The notes under the pieces are model-generated. The model ran no database searches and was not told where the DNA came from. It worked only from the letters and a program-made list of their open reading frames with translations. Positions 1 to 7,233 of a DNA stretch of 23,987 bases are shown one piece after another; position 1 is the first letter of the stretch, and each line of letters opens with the position of its first letter. Both the position numbers and the translations under genes were made by a program. Origin of the DNA: JADJPO01 sp963724535 (GTDB taxonomy: Bacteria > Actinomycetota > Actinomycetes > Actinomycetales > Kineosporiaceae); assembly GCA_963724535.1 (NCBI GenBank), contig CAVRVD010000006.1:1-23987 (forward strand). The letters are read 5' to 3'.

Positions 1-770
1 TGCGTCTTGCTGAATCCCATGCTCAGATAGAACGGGGTCGCCAGCGCAGTACTTAAACTATCTCCCACTTTGTAGAAAAACAGGAATGCCAGAATCAATA
101 ACGCGCTCTTCCAACCCTGCCGGTTAATGAACTCGCGGAATGGCTCAACCACGGCATCGCGCAAGGTCTTGGGGGGTGCTGCGCGATGCGGCTCACTCAC
201 CATCAGCGTCATCACCATGCCAGGCAGCATGAACAGCGCGGTGATGATGAACACCATGTTCCAGGGTAAATGATCAGCGAGAATCAGCGACAGCGAACCG
301 GGTATCAGTCCGGCAATACGATAGGCATTGACGTGTACCGCATTACCCAGACCCAATTCGTTATCCAGCAGCAACTCGCGACGGTAGGCATCCAGCACAA
401 TGTCCTGCGTGGCGGAGAGAAAGGCAAGCAGCGTGGCGAACAGTACGATAGTGCCCAGATCATTCTGCGGAGAGAAACCGCCCAGCGATGCGATCACTCC
501 CAGCAACGCAACCTGAGTGAGCAACATCCAGCCGCGCCGTCGCCCCAGCAGCGGCAAGGCGTAGCGATCCAGCAAGGGCGACCAGAGAAATTTCCAGGTA
601 TAGGGAAACTGAATCAGCGTGACCGCACCGATGACTTTAAGATCAATGTGTTCGGTGTACAACCATGCGGGCACCAGATTGATCAGCAGATACAGCGGCA
701 GACCGGAGACAAAACCGGTGAACACGCAGATCAGCATGCGCCGCGTTAATAACTGCTTGAAAACGCTCAT
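1..770 (-). CDS. ampG: AmpG-like muropeptide permease (MFS), C-terminal part outside window
   Basis: Translating the minus strand from the ATG at 770 gives an uninterrupted ~256-residue open frame that runs off the left edge. It starts MSVFKQLLTRRMLICVFTGF and reads as an inner-membrane 12-TM MFS protein. The segment FTGFVSGLPLYLL, then DLKVIGAVTLIQFPYTWKF, LWSPLLDRY and LGRRRGW match the first helices and cytoplasmic loop of AmpG, which imports anhydromuropeptides released in peptidoglycan turnover. A later SATQDIVLDAYRRELL segment also fits the family. Its ATG overlaps the metW stop codon as ATGA, indicating translational coupling. Base composition is clearly lower in GC than everything right of ~1.08 kb. 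The family assignment is strong. The metW-ampG order is known from beta- and gammaproteobacteria, so this DNA is foreign to the rest of the window. Confidence 0.85.
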   Translation of the reverse strand, partial: MSVFKQLLTRRMLICVFTGFVSGLPLYLLINLVPAWLYTEHIDLKVIGAVTLIQFPYTWKFLWSPLLDRYALPLLGRRRGWMLLTQVALLGVIASLGGFSPQNDLGTIVLFATLLAFLSATQDIVLDAYRRELLLDNELGLGNAVHVNAYRIAGLIPGSLSLILADHLPWNMVFIITALFMLPGMVMTLMVSEPHRAAPPKTLRDAVVEPFREFINRQGWKSALLILAFLFFYKVGDSLSTALATPFYLSMGFSKT

Positions 771-1075
771 ATTCCTCGCTGAAAGCGGTAGGCCGCCGTA
801 CTGCCGAGCAGGTTAGGCAACAGGCTGACTTCGTGACCGCCGGTAATCACGCTGCGCGCGGTGATGCTGACGCAGTTGGTGCGGCAAAAGTCCTCGAAAT
901 CATTCAGCGTACACAGATGCACGTTGGGCGTGTCATACCACTGGTAGGGCAATTCGCGCGATACCGGCATATTGCCGAGCATGACGTTGAGGCGGCTCTT
1001 CCAGTAACCGAAGTTGGGAAAGCTGACGATGCCTTCGCGACCGACGCGCAGCATTTCCTGTATCAGCGGCTCGGA
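767..1075 (-). CDS. metW: MetW, C-terminal part, broken at a sequence junction
   Basis: The minus-strand frame ends with TGA at 769-767, overlapping the ampG start. It reads LRVGREGIVSFPNFGYW, then MPVSRELPYQWYDTPN and HLCTLNDFEDFC. These are characteristic MetW segments; MetW is the SAM-methyltransferase-fold partner of homoserine O-acyltransferase (MetX) in methionine synthesis. Only about the last 100 residues are present. Upstream the frame stays open for a few codons (…SEPLIQEM) and then homology stops at ~1070-1078, where an actinobacterial gene on the other strand begins mid-frame. The N-terminal half with the SAM-binding motif is therefore missing. A start at 1054 would be only an internal methionine. 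The identification is confident. The truncation is a junction and not a natural gene end. Confidence 0.85.
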   Translation of the reverse strand, partial: SEPLIQEMLRVGREGIVSFPNFGYWKSRLNVMLGNMPVSRELPYQWYDTPNVHLCTLNDFEDFCRTNCVSITARSVITGGHEVSLLPNLLGSTAAYRFQRGI

Positions 1076-1080
1076 CGCCG
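1068..1080. other. Junction between proteobacterial-type and actinobacterial DNA
   Basis: To the left, minus-strand MetW similarity continues up to about here. To the right, the plus-strand frame reads TPANPTLRM from 1075, the conserved start of a block in Cys/Met-metabolism PLP enzymes. Both genes are cut in the middle of a conserved region and GC content steps up sharply. No insertion-sequence end, tRNA or target-site duplication is visible at the join. The exact base cannot be fixed by eye. Confidence 0.75.
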
Positions 1081-1718
1081 GCGAACCCGACCCTGCGCAT
1101 GACGGACATCGCCGCGGTGGTGGCGGCGGCGAAGGCGCACCCGGATCATCCGCTGGTGGTGGTCGACAACACCTTCATGGGCCGGCCTTTCCAGCACCCG
1201 CTCGTCTTCGGCGTGGACCTGGTCGTCTACTCAGCGACGAAGTACCTCAACGGCTTCTCCGATCTCCTCGGTGGCTTCGTGATCGCGAAGGACCGCGAGT
1301 TGATCACCCACCTGCGCAGCACGCGCGCGGTGCTCGGCAACATCCTGCAGCCCGACGAGTGCTGGCTGCTCAACACCCGCCTTCCCACCGTCTCGTTGCG
1401 CATGAACAAGCAGTCGAAGAACGCGCAGCGCATCGCCGAGGACCTGCACGGCCACGCGGCGATCGAGCGCGTCATCTACCCCACGCTCTTCACCGACCCG
1501 GAGCAGGTGCGCATTCGCGACGCGCAGTGCGACTACCCCGGCGGCATCGTCACCCTCGAACTCAAGGGCGGGCGGCCCGCCGCGTTCGACTTCCTGCGCG
1601 CGGCTGCGCATCGCCCACAACGCGGTGAGCCTGGGCGGGGTGGAGAGCCTGGCCTGCCACCCGCGCACCACCACGCACTCGGAGATGTCACCTGAGCAGC
1701 TCGATCACGCCGGCATCC
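1075..1718 (+). pseudogene. Cys/Met metabolism PLP enzyme (cystathionine synthase/lyase type), internal fragment
   Basis: The fragment starts mid-protein at TPANPTLRM. The PLP lysine lies in VVYSATKYLNGFSD (codon 1240-1242), preceded by DNTFMGRPFQHPL. The later block ends GGVESLACHPRTTTHSEMSP. These are hallmarks of the family containing cystathionine gamma-synthase, cystathionine gamma-lyase and methionine gamma-lyase; the exact substrate cannot be told from a fragment. The frame changes at ~1602: removing one G there rejoins FDFLRA to LRIAHNAVSLGG without loss. After SPEQLDHAGI the expected final ~30 residues are absent and LuxR-type sequence begins at ~1718. The N-terminal third is also missing because of the junction at ~1075. 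As it stands it cannot encode a working enzyme. Confidence 0.8.
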
Positions 1719-2222
1719 CTCGGAGCACCGCGGCCTACGTCCACGTCTTCGGTGAGGACCGGACGCGCTTCCAGCTGAGCCTGGTGGTGCAGCTGACCCC
1801 GACCCAGGGCACGGGCTGGGTGCTGACGCGCACCTCGCGCGACTTCACCGACGACGACGTCGCGACCGCCGCGGTGCTGCTCCCCCAGGCGACCGCGCTG
1901 GACGCCCTGGCCTGCCGCCTGCGAGCCGGAGAGGCGAGCCCCACTCTCCGCCGCCCCTGGCGGGACCGTCCCGGTGGCGGTGCCCAGCAGGGAGGTGCGG
2001 ACCCCGGTAGCAGCGACCACGTTGACCCCGCGCGAGATCGCCGTGCTCCAGGAGGTGGCCACCGGGGCGACCGCGCACGCGATCGGGCGGAGGCTGGGCA
2101 TCAGTGTCGGCACCGTGCGCAAGCACCTGGAGAACGCCTACGCCAAGCTCGGCGTGCACGACCGCGTCTCCGCGTTGAACGCGGTGCACTGGCCGACGCC
2201 TCCCCGGCTGCCTGACCGCTAG
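1718..2222 (+). pseudogene. LuxR-family transcriptional regulator, N-terminally truncated
   Basis: The C-terminal ~65 residues form a GerE/LuxR DNA-binding domain: LTPREIAVLQEVATG, then AIGRRLGISVGTVRKHLEN and AYAKLGVHDRVSALN, ending at the TAG at 2220. The region before it (FQLSLVVQLTP, GWVLTRTSRDFTDDDVATA, LLPQATALDAL) resembles the sensory half of actinobacterial LuxR proteins that carry a GAF-like N-terminal domain. The first part of that domain is missing because the frame is joined to the PLP-enzyme fragment. The sensor and HTH parts lie in different frames. Deleting the G at ~1936, which follows a C, gives a continuous RAGEAAPLSAAPGGTVPVAV linker. The signal it senses is unknown. Confidence 0.75.
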
Positions 2223-2393
2223 CCGACGACTGCGGGAACCGCGGGCCGGTGAGAACAGGCGCTCACCCGCCTCGGCGCCGGGCCCATCTCGCGCAAGGCC
2301 CGTACAGGGGGTAGGCGAGACGTGCCAGGTCGGCGATGCTGACGGTTTCGCGCTCGGGGAAGGCCTCGGCGGTCCGGCTATCGAAGGAGCGAC

Positions 2394-3143
2394 ATGCGAC
2401 CCCTCACGTTCATCGCTGCCACGGCAGCCGCCCTCGCGCTCGCCCTCTCTGTGGCACCGGTGGCCTCAGCGGCATCGTGCTCCGACAAGAAGCCTGGAAC
2501 CCTCAGTCCCGGGGGCTCGTTCGGCCTGTCGGGCGGACGCGTTCAGCTGCGCGAAGGCGAGGGCGCGCGGCAGACGATCCGCTACGAGTACCGGGTGGCG
2601 GGCTGCCAGGTTCTCGCGAAGACCTACCGCGCCACGGTTCTGGGACCCTCCGAGGAGCGCGGGGTCACCGCGCGGCTGGTGGGGAAGGGGAGCAACGAGG
2701 TGACCTTGGTCGTCGACTTCGCCAAGAACACCCTCGATGCCGGGGACTACGAGCTGTCGGTCATCTCCCGCGGACCGGGCCTTGCCCTCACCCAGCCCGT
2801 CAACGTCGATGTGAAGGCGGCAGGGGCGTTGCCGTGGCTGCTCGCCCTCGTGAGCCTGGTCCTCGGCATCCTCGTCCTGGCGCTCAGGTCGGCGGCGTCG
2901 TCGGGCGAGCCGTGGCTGGCGGCGATCGCGGGGTTCTTCAAGCCACAGACGTTCACCGGGCCGCTGATCGGCGGGGCGGGCGGGGTCTGGGCAGCCCTCA
3001 AGACTGCCTACATCGACAACGACGTGTGGTTCGCCACGGAGAAGCAGGTCGCACTCCTGGTGGGAACGGCCGTGGCCGCGGTGATCGCCGTCGGCACCGT
3101 CGGCGCCATCACCCAGGAGGGCATCAAGAAGGCGCGACGCTAG
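2394..3143 (+). CDS. Secreted/membrane protein of unknown function
   Basis: A 249-residue protein with a good Shine-Dalgarno (AAGGAG, 2384-2389) eight bases before the ATG. A signal peptide covers residues 1-26 (MRPLTFIAATAAALALALSV… ending VASA). An extracytoplasmic domain of roughly 115 residues follows, with beta-type sequence such as RQTIRYEYRVAGCQVLAKTY and NEVTLVVDFAKNTLDAGDYE. Then comes a transmembrane segment near residues 143-162 (LPWLLALVSLVLGILVLAL), a weakly hydrophobic glycine-rich stretch, and a second clear hydrophobic segment near 219-240. The tail is short and basic (EGIKKARR). I do not recognise the family. The extracellular part could be an immunoglobulin-like fold. It is convergent with the P450 gene, and the repaired P450 reading frame would overlap its last ~20 bases. 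Confidence 0.75.
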   Translation: MRPLTFIAATAAALALALSVAPVASAASCSDKKPGTLSPGGSFGLSGGRVQLREGEGARQTIRYEYRVAGCQVLAKTYRATVLGPSEERGVTARLVGKGSNEVTLVVDFAKNTLDAGDYELSVISRGPGLALTQPVNVDVKAAGALPWLLALVSLVLGILVLALRSAASSGEPWLAAIAGFFKPQTFTGPLIGGAGGVWAALKTAYIDNDVWFATEKQVALLVGTAVAAVIAVGTVGAITQEGIKKARR

Positions 3144-3194
3144 GCGCGGGTGACGACCGGGCGGTGACCATGGCCGGGATCGGTCCGCCCGCGG

Positions 3195-4532
3195 TCATCG
3201 TGAACGGGATCGCCAGGGGAACTCGGCCTCGAGTGCCTCGACCCTGGCGGACCGGATGAGGGTGGCCAGGCCCAGGGTGGCCTCCAACATCGCGAAGTGG
3301 TCCCCGATGCAGGATCGGGGCCCGGCTCCGAAGGGGAGGTACTGCCACCGGTCCCGTCCCTGGGAGGGCTCGGGCGCGAACCGGTCGGGGTCGAACCGCT
3401 CCGGGTGGTCCCAGAGCGCGGGGTCGGTGTGGAGCGCCATCACGCCGACCAGGATGTTGGTGCCCGCGCGCAGCCGGTAGCCGTCGACGAGCACGTCGCG
3501 CACGGCCAGCCGCCCGACGGCCGCCGCAGGTGGGCACAGTCTCAGGGACTCGTGGAGCACCTGGACGGTCAGGCCGAGAGAGGGGACGTCCGCCGCGGTC
3601 AGTGGCCGCGGGCCCAGCGCGGTCGCCTCCGCGGCGACCCGATCTTGCAGGGCCGGGTCGCGGCCCAGCGCCCACAGGGCGTAGCACAGCGTCGTCGCGG
3701 TCGTGTCGTGGCCGGCGATGAGGAAGGCGGACAGCTCACCCCTGATCTCGCCCGTCGTCAGGGGGCGGCCCGTGGCGGGGTCGGTGGTCCCCAGCAGGAG
3801 CCGGATCAGCTCGGCGGGATGGTCAGGGTCTCGCCGGCACTGCTCCACAGCGTCGTCGAGCACGGCGAAGAAGCGGGCTCGGGCCCGGGCGAAGCGGCGG
3901 TTCGCGGGCGTGGGCAGCCTGGTGTGGCTGCGCACCGGCGCGGTGCCGCGGTCGCTGAAGTACTGCAGGATCGTGCCGAAGTCACGCGCCATCCCCGCTG
4001 CTCGCGGACCGAGGTCCTGGCCGAGCACGGACCGGCCCAGCACCTGGAGGGTCAGCCGACGGGTGAACGGGTCCAGCTCGACCCGGCCGGCGTCTATCGC
4101 GCGCTGCGACGCCGCCTCCGCCTCACCGGCCATGTGCACCGCGAACTCCCGCACGTGCTGCTTGGTGAACAGCGGCTGGAGCGCGCGGCGCCGTGCCTTC
4201 CAGGGCTCGTGCGGCATGTTGAAGGAGTTCAAGCCGACGTGCTTGGTCTCCTCGTGCACCTGGATGCCCTTGTCCAGCGCGCCGTCGGAGCCGGCAAGGA
4301 CGTCGTGCGCGCCTTGGGGTGAGGTGACCATCACGAAGGGCGGAGTCAGCCATCGCGGTCCCACCGGGACCTCGACCACCGGTCCGCCGTGGTCGCGAAC
4401 CAGCGCTGCGCCCGTGTGGAAGTTGCGCAGCGCCCGGAGCCGCTGCTGCAGGCTGAGTCCCACGACCTGGGGCGGCGCCGGAGCGGTGGCAAGGGCGGTG
4501 GCAAGCGCGGTGGCAGGGTCTGCCTGGGCCAT
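3195..4532 (-). CDS. Cytochrome P450, C-terminus shifted by a frameshift
   Basis: A 445-residue P450 as read. The I-helix motif AGHDTT is at residues 273-278, the K-helix ExxR at E328/R331 (HESLRL), the FDPDRF block follows, and the heme loop is FGAGPRSCIGDHFA with the axial Cys at 408. No membrane anchor is seen, as in typical soluble bacterial P450s fed by ferredoxin; no ferredoxin or reductase gene is in the window. The start is the ATG at 4532 (MAQADPATAL); codons further upstream are not coding-like. The frame ends early in FPWRSRSR. One extra base in the run at 3216-3219 restores FPLAIPFTMTAGGPIPAMV and a stop at 3124, a normal P450 ending. The gene is divergent from the M4 peptidase across ~125 bp. 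The substrate is unknown. Confidence 0.9.
   Translation of the reverse strand: MAQADPATALATALATAPAPPQVVGLSLQQRLRALRNFHTGAALVRDHGGPVVEVPVGPRWLTPPFVMVTSPQGAHDVLAGSDGALDKGIQVHEETKHVGLNSFNMPHEPWKARRRALQPLFTKQHVREFAVHMAGEAEAASQRAIDAGRVELDPFTRRLTLQVLGRSVLGQDLGPRAAGMARDFGTILQYFSDRGTAPVRSHTRLPTPANRRFARARARFFAVLDDAVEQCRRDPDHPAELIRLLLGTTDPATGRPLTTGEIRGELSAFLIAGHDTTATTLCYALWALGRDPALQDRVAAEATALGPRPLTAADVPSLGLTVQVLHESLRLCPPAAAVGRLAVRDVLVDGYRLRAGTNILVGVMALHTDPALWDHPERFDPDRFAPEPSQGRDRWQYLPFGAGPRSCIGDHFAMLEATLGLATLIRSARVEALEAEFPWRSRSR
4483..4518. repeat. Three 12-bp tandem repeats at the start of the P450 gene
   Basis: Three consecutive units, GCGGTGGCAAGG, GCGGTGGCAAGC and GCGGTGGCAGGG, differ only at the last three positions. 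On the coding (minus) strand they specify repeated Ala-Thr-Ala-Leu in the disordered N-terminus of the P450 (residues ~6-17). The repeats keep the frame, so copy-number change would lengthen or shorten the N-terminus by four residues without inactivating the enzyme. Confidence 0.85.
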
Positions 4533-4657
4533 CTCGTCATCGTCGCACCCGTGCCGGTCGGTGGCCACCCTGACGCTGGTGGACTGCGTATCTTTCGTCG
4601 GGTTCCGCGTTCCTCCACAGTGAGACGTCCGGCAAGGAGACGCCACAGGAGGGGAAC

Positions 4658-5722
4658 ATGAACACCACATCGATCCGCAGCACCTGCTTCTTCGTGCCAC
4701 CGTACGTCGAGGCGGCCATCGCCCGGCAGCCAGACAGGCCCGCCGACGAGCAGTCCCAGCTGGCCGTGGCCCAGGCCGCACGTGAGCGGCGCGCCGAGGC
4801 GATCACCCGGGTCGAGGCGGGCGCGGACGCCCTCGCGCCGTCCCTCGCGCCTTCGGCGACAGGGACCGGTCGCCGTGAGGTCTACGACAGCGAGAACACC
4901 ACGAACCAACGGGTCCGGCTGGTCCGGCCCGAGGGCTCCCCCGAGACCAAGGACGCTGAGGTGATCAACGCCTACGACAGCGCCGGGGTGGTGCGGACCT
5001 TCTTCCGCGACGTCCTGAACCGGAACTCGATCGACAACCGCGCCCTCGACCTGGTGCTCAACGTGCACTTCGGCACCAAGTTCAACAACGCGTTCTGGGA
5101 CGGGGACGAGATGACCTTCGGTGACGGCGACGGTGTGATCTTCTCCGGGTTCGCCCGGTCCCTCGACGTGGTGGCACACGAGCTGGCCCACGGCGTCACC
5201 CAGCACGCCTCCGGGTTGGTCTACCAGGGCGAGTCCGGAGCCCTCAACGAGCACTTCAGCGACGTGTTCGGCACCGCGATCACGCAGTGGGCGAACGACG
5301 AGCGTCCCCAGGACGCGGACTGGCTGATCGGCGACGAGATCATGGGGCCGGAGCTGTACGGCGAGGCGCTGCGGTCCATGCGCTACCCCGGGACGGCCTA
5401 CGACAACCCGATCCTGGGCAAGGACCCCCAGCCCGCCCACTACGCCGACCGCTACACCGGGTCTGCCGACAACGGCGGGGTGCACATCAACTCCGGCATC
5501 CCCAACCGCGTCTTCTACCGGGTCGCGACCGAGCTCGGGGACACCCTGCTGACGGCCCGGATCTGGTACCACGCGCTCAACTTCCTCAAGCCGACCAGCA
5601 CGTTCGCCGAGGCCGCCGCCCAGGTCGCCGACTCCGCGCGGATCCTGGTCAAGGCCGGGGTGGCGCACAAGGGCGCCGCCCAGGTCGTCCGTGGCGCGTG
5701 GCGCGAGGTGGGCGTCGGCTGA
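4658..5722 (+). CDS. Protealysin-like M4 (thermolysin family) metallopeptidase
   Basis: A 354-residue zinc endopeptidase preceded by a strong Shine-Dalgarno (AGGAGGGGA). The zinc motif HELAH has ligands H174 and H178 with catalytic E175. The third ligand is E198 in GALNEHFSD. The transition-state histidine is H276 in DNGGVHINSGIPN. There is no signal peptide. The N-terminus contains FFVPPYVEAAIA, which corresponds to the short PPY-type propeptide of protealysin-like proteases, so the enzyme is likely cytosolic or exported non-classically and self-processed. The catalytic domain begins around residue 70. The length fits protealysins rather than long-propeptide thermolysins. Genes for the emfourin inhibitor often sit next to such proteases; none is visible here. 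The decarboxylase gene follows 61 bp downstream. Confidence 0.92.
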   Translation: MNTTSIRSTCFFVPPYVEAAIARQPDRPADEQSQLAVAQAARERRAEAITRVEAGADALAPSLAPSATGTGRREVYDSENTTNQRVRLVRPEGSPETKDAEVINAYDSAGVVRTFFRDVLNRNSIDNRALDLVLNVHFGTKFNNAFWDGDEMTFGDGDGVIFSGFARSLDVVAHELAHGVTQHASGLVYQGESGALNEHFSDVFGTAITQWANDERPQDADWLIGDEIMGPELYGEALRSMRYPGTAYDNPILGKDPQPAHYADRYTGSADNGGVHINSGIPNRVFYRVATELGDTLLTARIWYHALNFLKPTSTFAEAAAQVADSARILVKAGVAHKGAAQVVRGAWREVGVG

Positions 5723-5783
5723 CCCTCGCCGCGCAACCCGCGGCAACCGCTCAGGTCTGCGCCGCCGAGGCCGATGGGGGGGC

Positions 5784-7223
5784 GTGCATGAGTTCGTGCC
5801 GGAGGACCAGGACGTCCTCCGCGGCATCTCGGAGTGGATCGGGCGTCGGCTCACGAGCCACGCTCCCGACCCGCTGCCCGCATCTGCACGCCCCCTGCCC
5901 GCGCTGACCGCGGCGGGGATCGGGACCGGCGCGGTGTGGGCGAGCCTGCGCCACGACATCCTGCCGACCGCCTTCCCCACCGACCATCCTCGTTACCTCG
6001 CGTTCGTCGGTGGGGCACCCACTCCCGCCGCGGTCCTCGCCGACGCCGCCATGTCCGCGGCGGCGATCTACGGCGGCAGCGAGCTCGAGGCCGGTCTCGT
6101 GGTGTCCGCCGAGCGAGCCGCGATCCGTTGGCTGTGCGACCTCCTGGGCTTCCCCGCGGCTGCCCACGGGACCTTCGTCAGCGGCGGCTCGACGGCGAAC
6201 CTGAGCGCCCTGGTCGCCGCCCGACACGGGCGGACCGCACCGGACGGGCGTCCGCCGGGAGTGGTCGTCGCCGGCGCGTCGGCGCACGCCTCCGTCCGCG
6301 CCGCTGCGGCGATCATGGGCTGCGTGGTGCTCACCGCAGGCAGCGCCGACGCCCCCCTGACCGCGGCCGACCTGGTCCCGGTCCTGGACGCCCTGGACCC
6401 TGCGGACGTGGTCGCGGTGGTGGCCAGCGCCGGGGCCACGAACACCGGCGCGGTGGACCTCCTCGACGAGGTGGCCACCGTCTGCGAGCGGCGCGGGACC
6501 TGGCTGCACGTCGACGCCGCCTACGGCGGGGCCGCGCTGCTGGCACCGGCCTGGCGGAACGTCTTCGACGGCATCGAGCGAGCCTGCTCGGTCACGATCG
6601 ACCCGCACAAGTGGCTCTTCACGCCCTTCGACTGTGCGGCGGTGGTCTACCGCGACCCCGAGACCGCCCGTGCCGCGCACCGCCAGTCCGCCCACTACCT
6701 GGATCCCGCGAACGCCGAGGACGCCGACAACCCCGCCGACTACGCCGTGCACCTGACCCGGCGGGCACGGGGTATCCCCCTGTGGGCGTCGCTCGTGGCC
6801 AACGGGACCGACGCGTACGTCGACGCCGTCGAGGGCTGCCTCGCCCTCGCGTCGTACGCCGCGAAGTGCATCGAGGCCAGCGAGGTCCTGGAGCTGGCCA
6901 CCGAGCCTCACCTCTCGGTCGTGCTTTTCCGACGACGTGGGTGGGGGCCCGAGGACTACGTCCGGTGGTCGGAGCAGGCCCGGCGCGAGGGTGTGGGGCT
7001 GGTCACCCCGACCGTCTTCGCCGGTGAGACCGTCCTGCGACTGTGCTTCGTGAACCCCCGCACGACCGGCGTGGACGTCGAGGTGGTGCTCAGCAGCCTG
7101 GAGCGGAACCCGCGACGGCGACCGACCGCCGCGCCCAACCGGAGGAGCTCCCCTGGCGGGCATCCGCGTCCCGGGTTCCCTCAGGTGACCTGCCCGGGTG
7201 CCGACAGGAGTCCTGACCTGTGA
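5784..7223 (+). CDS. PLP-dependent group II amino-acid decarboxylase
   Basis: A 479-residue member of the family of aromatic-L-amino-acid, tyrosine and glutamate decarboxylases, which release CO2 from an amino acid to give an amine. The PLP lysine is K276 in SVTIDPHKWLFTPFDC. The aspartate that pairs with the pyridine nitrogen is D244 in WLHVDAAYGG. The block GTFVSGGSTANLSAL binds phosphate. SAHYLDPAN and the C-terminal VLRLCFVNPRTT block are typical of the aromatic/branched sub-branch, so an aromatic amino acid is the best guess. The GTG at 5784 is chosen because a G-run ribosome site precedes it and similarity starts right after it (HEFVPEDQDVLRGI). The tail after ~residue 440 is Pro/Arg-rich and poorly conserved. 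The next gene starts 10 bp after the stop. Confidence 0.9.
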   Translation: MHEFVPEDQDVLRGISEWIGRRLTSHAPDPLPASARPLPALTAAGIGTGAVWASLRHDILPTAFPTDHPRYLAFVGGAPTPAAVLADAAMSAAAIYGGSELEAGLVVSAERAAIRWLCDLLGFPAAAHGTFVSGGSTANLSALVAARHGRTAPDGRPPGVVVAGASAHASVRAAAAIMGCVVLTAGSADAPLTAADLVPVLDALDPADVVAVVASAGATNTGAVDLLDEVATVCERRGTWLHVDAAYGGAALLAPAWRNVFDGIERACSVTIDPHKWLFTPFDCAAVVYRDPETARAAHRQSAHYLDPANAEDADNPADYAVHLTRRARGIPLWASLVANGTDAYVDAVEGCLALASYAAKCIEASEVLELATEPHLSVVLFRRRGWGPEDYVRWSEQARREGVGLVTPTVFAGETVLRLCFVNPRTTGVDVEVVLSSLERNPRRRPTAAPNRRSSPGGHPRPGFPQVTCPGADRSPDL

Positions 7224-7233
7224 GGCGGAAGCG

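Noticed and set aside
1099..2215. A genuine PLP-enzyme/LuxR fusion regulator (GntR/MocR-like idea)
   Set aside because: The PLP part is a Cys/Met-family fragment lacking both ends, the HTH is C-terminal LuxR type, and frame breaks lie in each part; it is a joint of two fragments and not a MocR-type architecture.
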